Shown here: positions 7,754-15,918 of the stretch, piece by piece
Numbering within the stretch: position 1 is the first letter of the stretch
How the letters are laid out: every line of letters starts with the position of its first letter
DNA from: an uncultured Campylobacter sp.
GTDB taxonomy: Bacteria > Campylobacterota > Campylobacteria > Campylobacterales > Campylobacteraceae
Length of the DNA stretch: 24,181 bases
Direction: 5' to 3'
Assembly: GCF_937996225.1 (NCBI RefSeq)
Contig: NZ_CALKTC010000079.1
Location: 1 to 24,181, forward strand
Position numbers and translations under genes: made by a program
Notes under the pieces: model-generated
Databases searched by the model: none
What the model was told of the DNA's origin: nothing
The model's input: only the letters and a program-made list of their open reading frames with translations

Positions 7754-8381
7754 CTCGTCGCGGCGCGTATCTCCGTGATCGGCATAAATGGGTAAATTTT
7801 AAATTTATAAAGCGGCGCGAACGGCGCTAAATTTTACTTTTGCGCTCCGTTTGCGGACGGCTTGTGCGTTTAAATTTAAAACCGCGCCTGCGCGTCGCGC
7901 TAAAATTTGTGGGCTTTGCAGAAGCGATTAAATTTACGAGCCTTGCAAGAACGGCTAAATTTAAAGACGCCGTGCGCGGCTCGGTAAAATTTCAGCGCGC
8001 AAAATCGAAGTCCTGCCTCGCACGCCGTTTGTAAGCCGCGCTGCGAAATTTAAAAAGGCGCGCGGTGGCGGCTACCGTAATTAAATTTTTGCGGTTTGCA
8101 AATCGCGCTATGAATTTCAAAAGCGATCACACGCCGTTTTAAAACCTAGCGCACGCTGCAAAGTACGCTGCCAAACAAAATAACGCGCAAGCCAGGCAAA
8201 ATTTACAGGCGCAGCCGGCGAGCAAATTTGCCGCAATGGGTGAAAATTTTAAATAAATTTAAGTGAGCGATCTCGCTGCGACAGGTAAAATTTCGGCTAA
8301 ATTTAGGCGAGCGATTCCACTGCGGCGCATAGAATTTCGTAGCGCAATGGCTTAACGCCTATAAAATTTAAAGGATGAAAA
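7754..8381. other. 628-bp gene-free spacer dense in RAATTY sites
   Basis: A 64-codon open frame at 7840-8034 has no ribosome site and is built of the same repeat sequence, so I do not call a gene. I count about 19 RAATTY hexamers, near one per 33 bp. Short repeated phrases such as TTGCAGAAGCGATTAAATTT and TTGCAAGAACGGCTAAATTT (around 7916-7960) show decayed tandem structure. The end holds the recG ribosome site AAGGA at 8371-8375. Confidence 0.78.
8255..8342 (+). repeat. Two 44-bp imperfect tandem units before recG
   Basis: Units at 8255-8298 and 8299-8342 both begin AAATTTA, continue with GAGCGAT, then CTGCG, and close with AATTTCG. About three quarters of positions agree. Each unit carries two RAATTY sites, one at each end. 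Confidence 0.65.
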
Positions 8382-11267
8382 TTGATTTTTGAAGCAAAAG
8401 ACGCGGCAGCACTGCAAAAGGCGGGCATTACGACGCTTTTGGATCTGGCGCTGCTTCTGCCCAAAAGCTTCGACGATCTAAGCGTGGGGGACGCGCCGTG
8501 CGCGGGCGAGAGCACGGCGGAGGTCGAGTGCCTCTTCCAGCATAGGCGCGGCTCGATGCTCATCGTCACGGCGCACTGCCTCAGCTGGGAGCGCGAGATC
8601 AAAATCGTGATCTTCAACGCCAAAAGCTGGCACTTCGGCGCCTTCAAGCGCGGCAAAAAATTTTTTATCCACGGCAAATGCGACGAGAACTTCGGCTCGT
8701 GGCAGTTCGTAAATCCAAAAATCGTAAGCGAGCCGGGCAGGATCGCACCCAAATACAAAGCCGCGCTGAGCGACGCCGCGGCGCAAAAGCTGATCAAAAA
8801 ATATCTAAGCGCGGGCGCGCTTTTAGGCTGCGGACTGCGCGCAGACGAGGCGGCGGTACTGCTTGCGCTACACGAGAGCTCGCCGCGCAGCGTGCGAATG
8901 CTAACCGCGCTAAATAGGCAGCTCAAAGAGGGCGGCGCGGAAAATTTCGGCGAGCGCGACGACGTTTCAAGCAGCGGCAAAATTCCGAACGGGAATGAAA
9001 TTTTAAGAGACGAAATTTCAAGCAGCGATAAAATTTTAAATGACGATGGAATTTCAGATAATAGCAAAATTCCAAACTCGCAAAACTCGGTCGCTGAAAT
9101 TTTAAACGGCAGATCGCAAAATGATGAAATTTCAAGCCATCCGCAAAATGGCGGAGTTCTTGCCTGCGTAACAAAGCGCGGCGCGGCGAATGAAATTTTA
9201 AGCGACGGAATTCCAAATGGCGCAGAAGCCTCGCCCAGCCAAAATATCCACAGCGGAGAGGCTGTGAGTGATAAAATTTTGGACGGCGAGGAACCTCAGG
9301 CGCACGGCGCGGAGATTTATAACGACGAAAATTTTAGCATTCAAAGCAACGAGGATTTTCTTGCCGCATATGGCGCCGAGGCGCGTGAGGATAAAATTTC
9401 AGACGATCTCAAAAGCGACAATGGCGCGGCGGCGAGCAGCGATAAAATTTCAAACGACCCAAGATTCAGCAGCGCCAAAATGGCAGTACGGCCAGCATAC
9501 GCTCAAACCGCAACCGCTCAACCCATGCTAACTCATGTCACTACCGAGCAGTCCGTAGCCGAGCAAGCCGCACAACAAAATTCAAGCACCCAAGACATAG
9601 GTGCGCAACCCGCAGCAATCCAAACTTCAAGCCAAGTAGCGAGCGCGCAAGCCGCGACTGCCCAAACTTTAAGTGCACAAGCTACGGGCGTGCAGCCTAT
9701 ATGCGATCAAATCGAAAGTCTTCAGACAGTAGCAGCCGTGCAGACCGCAACCACAAAGCCTACGATCGCTCAAAATGCAAACGCCGATGCTGTTCAAGAC
9801 GCGCTCGCCGCACCGATGAGCGCTTCGCGCGATTGTGCCGTGCAACCTACGCATTATCAAACTGAAATTATCCAGACCGCAGCCGCCCAAGCTACAACCG
9901 CCATACCTACAATCGCTCAAATTGCAAGCGACACTGGAACTGTCCATGCCGCCGAGGCTGTCCGAGCCGTAGCCGTCGCAGAGATGAGCGGTGCTGAAAT
10001 TTTACGCACGCTGAAATTTATCGAAATTCTAAACTACCTGCAAAAGCTAAGCGCGAAAAAAACGAGCTTCCCTGCGCAAATTTACCCGCTGCACGACATT
10101 TCGGACTGGCTTGCTTCTCTTCCTTTTGAGCCTACGCGCGATCAGCTGAGAGCGATAAAAGACATCGCTAGCGATCTGCAAAGCCCTCTGGCACGCCGCC
10201 GCGTCGTCATGGGCGACGTAGGTAGCGGCAAGACTCTCGTCATCCTCGCGAGCGCGGCGATGAACTACCCGCGCATCAGCTATCTGATGGTGCCTACGAG
10301 CATCTTGGCCGAGCAGATTTACGCCGAGGCGCGCCGCCTGCTGCCGCCGCAGATCAAAGTCCTGCTCGTAAAAAGCGGCGATCGCGAGCCGAATTTTGCG
10401 GGCGCGCACTTTATCATCGGCACTCACGCCCTGCTCTACCACGAGCTCGCGCCGTCAAATCTCATAATGGTCGATGAGCAGCACCGCTTCGGCTCCAACC
10501 AACGCGAAAAGATCGCGCGCCTCACCGAAAACGGCGAGTTTCGAGCGCATTTCATTCAGTTTAGCGCCACACCGATACCGCGTACGCTAAGCATGATCCA
10601 GTCCGAGCTCGTGAGCTTCAGCTTTTTAAAACAGCTGCCGTTTGAAAAACAGATCAAAACTATAATCCTGCAAAACGACGGATTTGCGGGCTTTATGCAG
10701 GATCTGCGCCGCGAGCTCGCCGCGGGCAATCAAGCGATCATCGTCTATCCGCTCGTGCAGCAAAGCGAAAGCTCGGTCTATCAAAGCCTTGAGGAGGCGG
10801 CGCCGTTTTGGAAGGCTCAATTCCTCGATGTGCTGATCACCCACGGCAGCGACAAGGACAAGGAGGAGGTCCTGCGCCGCTTCCGCGACGAGGGGCGGCT
10901 GCTGATAACCACGACGATCGTCGAAGTGGGCATCTCGCTGCCGCGGCTTAGCGTCATCCTAATCGTAGGCGCCGAGCGGATGGGGCTTGCGTCGCTTCAT
11001 CAGCTGCGCGGACGCGTCGGGCGTAAGGGACAGGCGGGGCGCTGCTACCTCTACACCAAGCTCAAATCCCCGCCGCAGCGCTTGCGCGAGTTCGCAGCGA
11101 CGCTGGACGGATTCAAGGTCGCAAATATCGATCTGAAAAACCGCCAAGGAGGCGATCTACTCGGCGGCTCGGTGCAGCACGGCGCGATGTTTACGTGGTA
11201 CGATTACGAAGAGGACGTGACGGCGGCGGCAAAGCAGCGACTAAAGGACATAGGACGAGGTGCGTGA
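8382..11267 (+). CDS. recG: ATP-dependent DNA helicase RecG with large internal insert
   Basis: RecG reverses stalled replication forks and branch-migrates recombination intermediates. This copy has 961 residues; Campylobacter RecG is usually near 610. The N-terminal wedge region spans about 1-185. The helicase part starts near 539 and has all landmarks: Walker A GDVGSGKT (611-618), VDEQHRFG, FSATPIPRTLS, TTIVEVGISLP, QLRGRVGR and a C-terminal RQGGDLLGGSVQHG that replaces the usual RecG TRG segment. Residues about 186-538 are a low-complexity insert, annotated separately; removing it restores normal length. Start: TTG at 8382 with AAGGA 6 nt upstream. Both flanks are intact and in frame, so the gene is probably functional, with the insert looping out between domains. 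Confidence 0.93.
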   Translation: MIFEAKDAAALQKAGITTLLDLALLLPKSFDDLSVGDAPCAGESTAEVECLFQHRRGSMLIVTAHCLSWEREIKIVIFNAKSWHFGAFKRGKKFFIHGKCDENFGSWQFVNPKIVSEPGRIAPKYKAALSDAAAQKLIKKYLSAGALLGCGLRADEAAVLLALHESSPRSVRMLTALNRQLKEGGAENFGERDDVSSSGKIPNGNEILRDEISSSDKILNDDGISDNSKIPNSQNSVAEILNGRSQNDEISSHPQNGGVLACVTKRGAANEILSDGIPNGAEASPSQNIHSGEAVSDKILDGEEPQAHGAEIYNDENFSIQSNEDFLAAYGAEAREDKISDDLKSDNGAAASSDKISNDPRFSSAKMAVRPAYAQTATAQPMLTHVTTEQSVAEQAAQQNSSTQDIGAQPAAIQTSSQVASAQAATAQTLSAQATGVQPICDQIESLQTVAAVQTATTKPTIAQNANADAVQDALAAPMSASRDCAVQPTHYQTEIIQTAAAQATTAIPTIAQIASDTGTVHAAEAVRAVAVAEMSGAEILRTLKFIEILNYLQKLSAKKTSFPAQIYPLHDISDWLASLPFEPTRDQLRAIKDIASDLQSPLARRRVVMGDVGSGKTLVILASAAMNYPRISYLMVPTSILAEQIYAEARRLLPPQIKVLLVKSGDREPNFAGAHFIIGTHALLYHELAPSNLIMVDEQHRFGSNQREKIARLTENGEFRAHFIQFSATPIPRTLSMIQSELVSFSFLKQLPFEKQIKTIILQNDGFAGFMQDLRRELAAGNQAIIVYPLVQQSESSVYQSLEEAAPFWKAQFLDVLITHGSDKDKEEVLRRFRDEGRLLITTTIVEVGISLPRLSVILIVGAERMGLASLHQLRGRVGRKGQAGRCYLYTKLKSPPQRLREFAATLDGFKVANIDLKNRQGGDLLGGSVQHGAMFTWYDYEEDVTAAAKQRLKDIGRGA
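8937..9480 (+). repeat. RAATTY-rich low-complexity part of the recG insert
   Basis: This covers about residues 186-366 of RecG. It is Ser/Asn/Asp/Glu/Ile-rich with recurrent NEILRD, DEISS, DKILN, DKISN and AEILN units. Each unit is AAATTT read in the frame GAA-ATT-T or AAA-ATT-T. I count 15 RAATTY sites in about 540 bp, the same density as the intergenic spacers, and the DNA looks like spacer sequence kept open in one frame. It has no recognisable domain. Confidence 0.8.
9481..9995 (+). repeat. Ala/Gln/Thr-rich part of the recG insert with 147-bp duplication
   Basis: This covers about residues 367-538 of RecG. The composition changes sharply: AQT, AQP and VQT units, with only about three RAATTY sites. 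A degenerate direct duplication is visible: the stretch ending TIAQNA near 9780 reappears ending TIAQIA near 9927, 147 nt (49 codons) later, with the phrase ATCGCTCAAA identical at the core. It is likely unstructured, and no function can be read. Confidence 0.75.
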
Positions 11268-11292
11268 AATTCTACGAGATGCGATAGAATTT
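11267..11292. other. Inverted repeat at the recG stop codon
   Basis: AAATTCTA (11267-11274) and TAGAATTT (11285-11292) can form an 8-bp stem with a 10-nt loop directly at the end of recG. No U-run follows, so it is a poor rho-independent terminator. It may simply be two facing RAATTY sites. Confidence 0.35.
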
Positions 11293-11356
11293 AAACGTAA
11301 TTTTAGCCGCGGCAAAATTTTACGAAGCGAATGCGATTATGAGGTAAGGAGCGATC

Positions 11357-11365
11357 TGATATAAA
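11357..11365 (+). promoter_or_regulatory. Possible extended -10 before the 160-aa protein gene
   Basis: The bases read TGATATAAA, close to the TGnTATAAT form. The start codon is about 115 nt downstream, a longish leader, and other AT-rich candidates lie nearer, so this is tentative. Confidence 0.3.
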
Positions 11366-11480
11366 ATTTGAAATTTCACGGCGCAGATTGCATCGGATAA
11401 AATTTAGAGCTTTACCAAGCCTCATTTGCTTTTAATTTCTAAAATTTATGCAACTTAAAGTCCAAAAAAAGGAGAGCAAA

Positions 11481-11963
11481 ATGGCTTACGTGACCTACGG
11501 CAAGGCAAAATGGCATTGGGGCGCGGCAAATGCGCCGACTGACATTCCGCAGGAAAACGGCGCGACGCACATCGCGTTTTTCTTCCGCTGGTGCATGGAG
11601 CGCAAGCTCTATTCCAAGGACTTTGCGGCGGATTTCGCGGACGATATAGCACGGATGGACGATAGCTTTGATTACCGTCAGTATTTTTTGGGCGCCATGG
11701 ACGGTGTGCTAAGCAGCGACGAGCTAAACACCGCGGGCAAGGCCTTTGCGAAGGCCTACTACACCACAGACCGCACGAAATTTGCCAAAACGCACGGCTG
11801 GTATTTGCAAGATTACGACGATTTCGTCGCGCGCAAATTTGGCGATAAAAACTTCGACAACGCCTATTTTTACATAGAAAACTCGCCGCAAAATTACGCC
11901 GAGATCAAAGAGATCATCGATTGCCGCTACGAGGAATTCTTGAGCTTCAAGGAGGCAAAGTAG
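11481..11963 (+). CDS. Conserved hypothetical protein, YDDA-WH/ATHI type
   Basis: This is a 160-residue, acidic, soluble-looking protein with no signal peptide or membrane helix. The N-terminus KAKWHWGAANAPTDIP and then ENGATHIAFFFRW (about 26-38) resemble a family of small uncharacterised proteins with a YDDA.WH...P....ATHIG.FL.W pattern; I believe this is the DUF7832 type, but I am unsure of the name. Such genes are often scattered singly, sometimes beside toxin loci. The start is ATG at 11481 because AGGAG (11470-11474) is correctly spaced; an in-frame ATG at 11448 has no ribosome site. It stands alone between recG and hisS, and its coding sequence is poor in AAATTT compared with its flanks. 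Function is unknown. Confidence 0.8.
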   Translation: MAYVTYGKAKWHWGAANAPTDIPQENGATHIAFFFRWCMERKLYSKDFAADFADDIARMDDSFDYRQYFLGAMDGVLSSDELNTAGKAFAKAYYTTDRTKFAKTHGWYLQDYDDFVARKFGDKNFDNAYFYIENSPQNYAEIKEIIDCRYEEFLSFKEAK

Positions 11964-12086
11964 AAATTTTACCGCCGAGCTTAGCCGGTTTAAAATAGAC
12001 GTCCAATCCGAAACGGCGCTCGATGTAAATAAGCAGAACCGATACGAAGCGGCAGCGGCAGGGCTTAAAATTTAGGTAAATTTAAC

Positions 12087-12092
12087 TATAAT
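12087..12092 (+). promoter_or_regulatory. -10 element for the hisS-speA-cysE-aspB operon
   Basis: TATAAT lies 48 nt before the hisS start, downstream of AT-rich sequence. The following genes overlap or nearly abut through aspB, so this is the likely main promoter for all five. The -10 is perfect but lacks the TGn extension. Confidence 0.5.
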
Positions 12093-12139
12093 CGCCGCAA
12101 AAATTTGAAAATTTTAAAATTTCACAAAGGATTTCATAG

Positions 12140-13381
12140 ATGATCAAGGCACTTCGCGGTATGAACGATATTTCAGGCGAACAGGCGCGCATCTACTCGC
12201 AAATTTTAAGCGTGTGCGAGCGCGTGGCGCGCAATTACGGCTTTTGCCTCATCGAAACTCCCAAACTCGAGCAGACCGCACTATTTCGCCGCAGCGTCGG
12301 CGAGAGCAGCGACATCGTCGGCAAGGAGATGTATGAGTTTAGCGACAAAAGCGGCGATAGCGTCTGCCTGCGCCCCGAGGGCACCGCGGGCGTCGTGCGC
12401 GCCTTTATCGAAAAAAAACTTGACCGCAGCGGCGGCGTGCATAAATTTTATTATCAAGGCTCGATGTTTCGCTACGAGCGGCCGCAAAAGGGGCGTCTGC
12501 GCGAGTTTCATCAATTCGGCGTCGAGTGCTTCGGCGAAAGTAGCGTTTATGAGGATGCGAGCGTGATCTTGATGCTAGCTCAAATTTTACGCGAGCTAAA
12601 TGTCGCCGCAACGCTTAAAATCAACTCTTTAGGCGACGAGGAGTGCATGCCTGCATATAAAACCAAGCTCGTAAATTTCTTGCAAGAACGCAAAGACAGG
12701 CTCTGCGAGGACTGCCAAAGGCGCATCGACACCAATCCGATCCGCGTACTGGACTGCAAAAACGAAAGCTGCCAGAAAATTTTAGCCGCCGCGCCGCTTA
12801 TAACTGAAAATTTAAACGACGCTTGCGCCGCGGAATTTGCACAGCTGCAAAGAATTTTAACCCAAAACGGACAAAAATTTCAGATCGATGCGAAGCTCGT
12901 GCGCGGGCTTGATTACTACTGCAAAACCGCCTTTGAGTTCGTTTCAAGCGAGCTTGGCGCACAAAGTGCCGTAGGCGGCGGCGGGCGCTACGACAGACTC
13001 GTGGAGTTTTTAGGCGGCAGAAAGACGGCGGGCGTGGGTTTTGCGATCGGCATCGAGCGAATAGCCGAAATTTTAAAAACGCGCGAAGCCCCTCAAGAGC
13101 GCGAGGGACTTTATATCGGCGCACTGGATGAGGCGTTTGTTAGCACGGCGTTTTCGTTTGCGCTAAAGCTGCGAAAGTTTTGTAAAACTCAAATTTCATA
13201 CGAGCCCAAGGCGCTTGCGAAGCATTTAAAAGCAGCTGACGGGGCGGAGGCGAAATTTTGCCTTTGCATCGGGCAGGACGAGTTTGATCGCGCCGAGGTG
13301 TGGTGCAAAAATTTAGAGAATCAAACCACCTTTGCGATCAAATTTAAAGAGGTCGAAGCGTTTTTTAAGGATAGAGCATGA
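12140..13381 (+). CDS. hisS: Histidine--tRNA ligase
   Basis: This 413-residue class II aminoacyl-tRNA synthetase charges tRNA-His. Visible landmarks in order: RGMNDI near the N-terminus (6-11), LRPEGTAGVVRAF (77-89), motif 2 around FYYQGSMFRYERP and REFHQFGVECFG (103-132), the histidine-binding LVRGLDYY (253-260), GGGGRYDRL (279-287) and motif 3 GFAIGIER (300-307). A C-terminal anticodon-binding domain follows from about 325. An extra CEDCQRRI and CKNESC pair at 189-211 gives four cysteines in a possible zinc-binding arrangement in the insertion domain. The start ATG has AAAGGA 8 nt upstream. The stop overlaps the speA ATG by 4 nt; the order hisS-speA-cysE-aspB is the C. jejuni order. Confidence 0.96.
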   Translation: MIKALRGMNDISGEQARIYSQILSVCERVARNYGFCLIETPKLEQTALFRRSVGESSDIVGKEMYEFSDKSGDSVCLRPEGTAGVVRAFIEKKLDRSGGVHKFYYQGSMFRYERPQKGRLREFHQFGVECFGESSVYEDASVILMLAQILRELNVAATLKINSLGDEECMPAYKTKLVNFLQERKDRLCEDCQRRIDTNPIRVLDCKNESCQKILAAAPLITENLNDACAAEFAQLQRILTQNGQKFQIDAKLVRGLDYYCKTAFEFVSSELGAQSAVGGGGRYDRLVEFLGGRKTAGVGFAIGIERIAEILKTREAPQEREGLYIGALDEAFVSTAFSFALKLRKFCKTQISYEPKALAKHLKAADGAEAKFCLCIGQDEFDRAEVWCKNLENQTTFAIKFKEVEAFFKDRA

Positions 13382-15216
13382 GCGATTACGGACTAAATAT
13401 TTGGGGAAATTCCAACTTCACGATAGACGGCGGCAAACTATGCCTAAACTCCGATTTCAAGCAGCCTTTGGTAGATATCATAAAAGAGATCCGCGCAGAC
13501 GGCGTGCGAGGCCCGATACTGCTACGCTTCCCACACCTCATCAAAAAGCAAATCGTCGAAATTTATTCAAATTTTAACCGAGCCATAAAGGAGTTCGGCT
13601 ACAAGGGAAAATTCCACGCCGTCTATCCGCTTAAAGTAAATCAATTCCCGGGCTTCGTTAGAAATTTAGTCGATATCGGCGAGCCTTACGGATACGGACT
13701 TGAGGCCGGCAGCAAGCCCGAACTGCTGCTAGCGATGGCGTATAATAACTACGGCGCACCGATTACCGTAAACGGTTTTAAAGATAAGGAGCTTATAAAT
13801 ATCGGTTTCATCGCCGCAGAAATGGGGCATAACGTAACGCTTACGATCGAGGGGTTAAACGAGCTTGAAACCATCATCGAAACGGCTAAGGAGCGGTTTG
13901 CGCCAAAGCCTTTCATCGGGCTTCGCATCAGGCTGCACAACTCCGGAAGCGGATTGTGGGCGAAAAGCGGCGGGATAAATTCAAAATTCGGTCTTACCTC
14001 GACCGAGCTTATAGAGGCGATAAATTTACTCAAGAAAAACGACCTCATCGAGCAGTTTACGATGATTCATTTTCATATCGGCTCGCAAATTACCGAGATC
14101 CATCCGCTCAAAAAAGCTCTTATCGAGGCGGGCAATATCTACACCGAGCTTCGCAAAATGGGTGCGAAAAATTTAAAATCCATAAATTTAGGCGGAGGTC
14201 TTGCTATCGAATACTCCCAAGCCAAAGAAAGCTCCAGCCGCAACTATACGCTAAAAGAATACGCCAACGACGTGGTTTTTTTGCTAAAATCGATCGCAGA
14301 GGATAAAAAAGAGGCGGAGCCGGATATCTTTATCGAGAGCGGCAGATACGTAGCCGCCAGCCACGCTGTGCTAGTAGCGCCGATTTTGGAGCTTTTTACC
14401 CAAGAATACGCCGAAGAAAAGCTCGCCTTAAAAAAGGATAATCCGCCGGTAGTCGCCGAGCTATACGATCTGTATAAAACTCTAAAGCCGTCCAACGCGC
14501 TAGAGTATCTGCACGATGCTATGTCGCACATGGAGAGCGTGCTTACCCTTTTTGATCTAGGATACGTCGATCTGATCGACCGCTCAAACGGCGAAATTTT
14601 GGTTCATCTAATAATGCGAAAAGCGTATGGAATTTTAGGCAACAAGCAAGAATATAGCAATTTCTTAAACTCCCTAGGCAACGCCCAAGAGCGCTATTTG
14701 GTAAATTTCTCGATCTTCCAAAGCCTGCCCGATTTTTGGGGCATCAAGCAGCACTTCCCGATCATGCCGCTAGAGAGGCTGGACGAGCGCGCCACCCTAT
14801 CGGCGTCGATCTGGGATATCACCTGCGATAGCGACGGCGAGATAGAATTCGACAGTCAAAAAAATCCGCTATTTCTGCACGATTTCGATCCTGAAAAAGA
14901 GGAGTATTTTTTGGGCTTTTTTCTTGTCGGAGCCTACCAGGAGGTGCTTGGCATGAGCCACAACCTCTTTGCACACCCAACAGAGGCGACCGTGATTTTA
15001 AAGGATGACGGCGGCTTTGAGATCAAGGATTTTATCGAATCTCAATCGGTCATCGACATCTTGGAGGATATGGACTACGACGTAGTAGATATCCGCGAAA
15101 GCCTAAACGAGCGCGTCGAAAAATCAAATCTTATCGGAGATAAAGAGAAAAAGCATATCCTGGGCGAACTATATCTGTTTTTAAACGACAATAGCTACTT
15201 AAAGACAATCAAATGA
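13378..15216 (+). CDS. speA: Biosynthetic arginine decarboxylase
   Basis: This 612-residue PLP enzyme (fold type III) converts arginine to agmatine, the entry to polyamine synthesis. The PLP lysine is Lys86 in AVYPLKVNQ. Further landmarks are LRIRLHNSGSGLWAKSGG (about 180-198), the FHIGSQ strand, the phosphate-binding NLGGGLAIEYS and the catalytic cysteine near residue 483 in DITCDSDGE. Length equals the Campylobacter form and is shorter than E. coli SpeA (658). Coupled by an ATGA overlap to hisS before and cysE after. In Campylobacter, agmatine is expected to feed putrescine and then the carboxyspermidine route to spermidine; none of those later genes are in the window. Confidence 0.95.
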   Translation: MSDYGLNIWGNSNFTIDGGKLCLNSDFKQPLVDIIKEIRADGVRGPILLRFPHLIKKQIVEIYSNFNRAIKEFGYKGKFHAVYPLKVNQFPGFVRNLVDIGEPYGYGLEAGSKPELLLAMAYNNYGAPITVNGFKDKELINIGFIAAEMGHNVTLTIEGLNELETIIETAKERFAPKPFIGLRIRLHNSGSGLWAKSGGINSKFGLTSTELIEAINLLKKNDLIEQFTMIHFHIGSQITEIHPLKKALIEAGNIYTELRKMGAKNLKSINLGGGLAIEYSQAKESSSRNYTLKEYANDVVFLLKSIAEDKKEAEPDIFIESGRYVAASHAVLVAPILELFTQEYAEEKLALKKDNPPVVAELYDLYKTLKPSNALEYLHDAMSHMESVLTLFDLGYVDLIDRSNGEILVHLIMRKAYGILGNKQEYSNFLNSLGNAQERYLVNFSIFQSLPDFWGIKQHFPIMPLERLDERATLSASIWDITCDSDGEIEFDSQKNPLFLHDFDPEKEEYFLGFFLVGAYQEVLGMSHNLFAHPTEATVILKDDGGFEIKDFIESQSVIDILEDMDYDVVDIRESLNERVEKSNLIGDKEKKHILGELYLFLNDNSYLKTIK

Positions 15217-15908
15217 GTTTTTGGCAAATTTTAAAACAAGACTTTACCGAGCCCTTGCGTCAAGACCCCGCATGCAATAGCGTATTTGAGATATTTTTCT
15301 GCTATCCAGGCGTCTGGGCGCTAATAAATTACCGCTTCGCGCACTTTTTTTACGAGCGAGGTTTTAAGCTTATAGCTCGCGCGATCAGCGGACTTACCCG
15401 CATAATCACCGCCGTAGATATAAATCCGGGCGCACAGATCGGTAGAGGAGTGTTTTTCGACCACGCCACGGGGCTTGTCATTGGAGAAACGGCGATCATC
15501 GGCGATAACTGTCTGATCTATCAGGGCGTCACTCTCGGCGGCGTGAGCTTAGAGCACGGCAAGCGCCATCCGACGCTGCAAAACGGCGTCGTAGTTGGTG
15601 CAGGAGCTAAAGTGTTAGGCAACATCACCATCGGCGAAAATTCTAAAATCGGCGCAAATTCCGTCGTCGTAAAGGATGTCGAGCCAAACTGCACCGCCGT
15701 GGGCGTGCCCGCCAAAATTTTAGGAAGCTGCCAGAGCGATCCTTTGGCGCATAATAAAATTCCCGACATCAGCCAGGAGCTTATCAAATATCTCATCAAG
15801 CGTATCGAAATTTTGGAGGAGTGCATTTGCAGCGGCAGAAAAGATATCGCCGCAATGGATGAGGATCTAAATAAATTCTACGAAGAGTATCTGAAATCAT
15901 TAAAATAA
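15213..15908 (+). CDS. cysE: Serine O-acetyltransferase
   Basis: This 231-residue enzyme makes O-acetylserine from serine and acetyl-CoA, the first step of cysteine synthesis. A helical N-terminal domain (1-65) is followed by a left-handed parallel beta-helix of hexapeptide repeats (about 68-175): DINPGAQIGRGVFFDHATG with catalytic His84, GETAIIGDNCLIYQGVTLGG, HGKRHP with a second conserved His, and GENSKIGANSVVV. A helical tail (about 185-231) may mediate oligomer or CysK contacts. The length is of the short bacterial type (E. coli 273). The ATG overlaps the speA stop by 4 nt; the next gene begins 10 nt later. Confidence 0.95.
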   Translation: MSFWQILKQDFTEPLRQDPACNSVFEIFFCYPGVWALINYRFAHFFYERGFKLIARAISGLTRIITAVDINPGAQIGRGVFFDHATGLVIGETAIIGDNCLIYQGVTLGGVSLEHGKRHPTLQNGVVVGAGAKVLGNITIGENSKIGANSVVVKDVEPNCTAVGVPAKILGSCQSDPLAHNKIPDISQELIKYLIKRIEILEECICSGRKDIAAMDEDLNKFYEEYLKSLK

Positions 15909-15918
15909 GAGGGTTAAA

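Noticed and set aside
7840..8034. 64-codon plus-strand frame in the spacer before recG
   Set aside because: No ribosome site, and it consists of decayed repeat units; composition matches the rest of the spacer.
8303..9067. Long open frame on the minus strand opposite the start of recG (254 codons)
   Set aside because: It lies wholly opposite conserved RecG sequence and spacer, has no ribosome site, and its repeated LKFH/EISS-type residues are just RAATTY units read backwards.
8923..9216. Minus-strand frame rich in KFHR units inside the recG insert
   Set aside because: It is an antisense reading of the AAATTT repeats, with no start signal.
8937..9995. Frameshift or pseudogene explanation for the odd RecG middle
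   Set aside because: The frame is continuous, both flanks carry intact conserved motifs in the same frame, and removing the insert restores family length.
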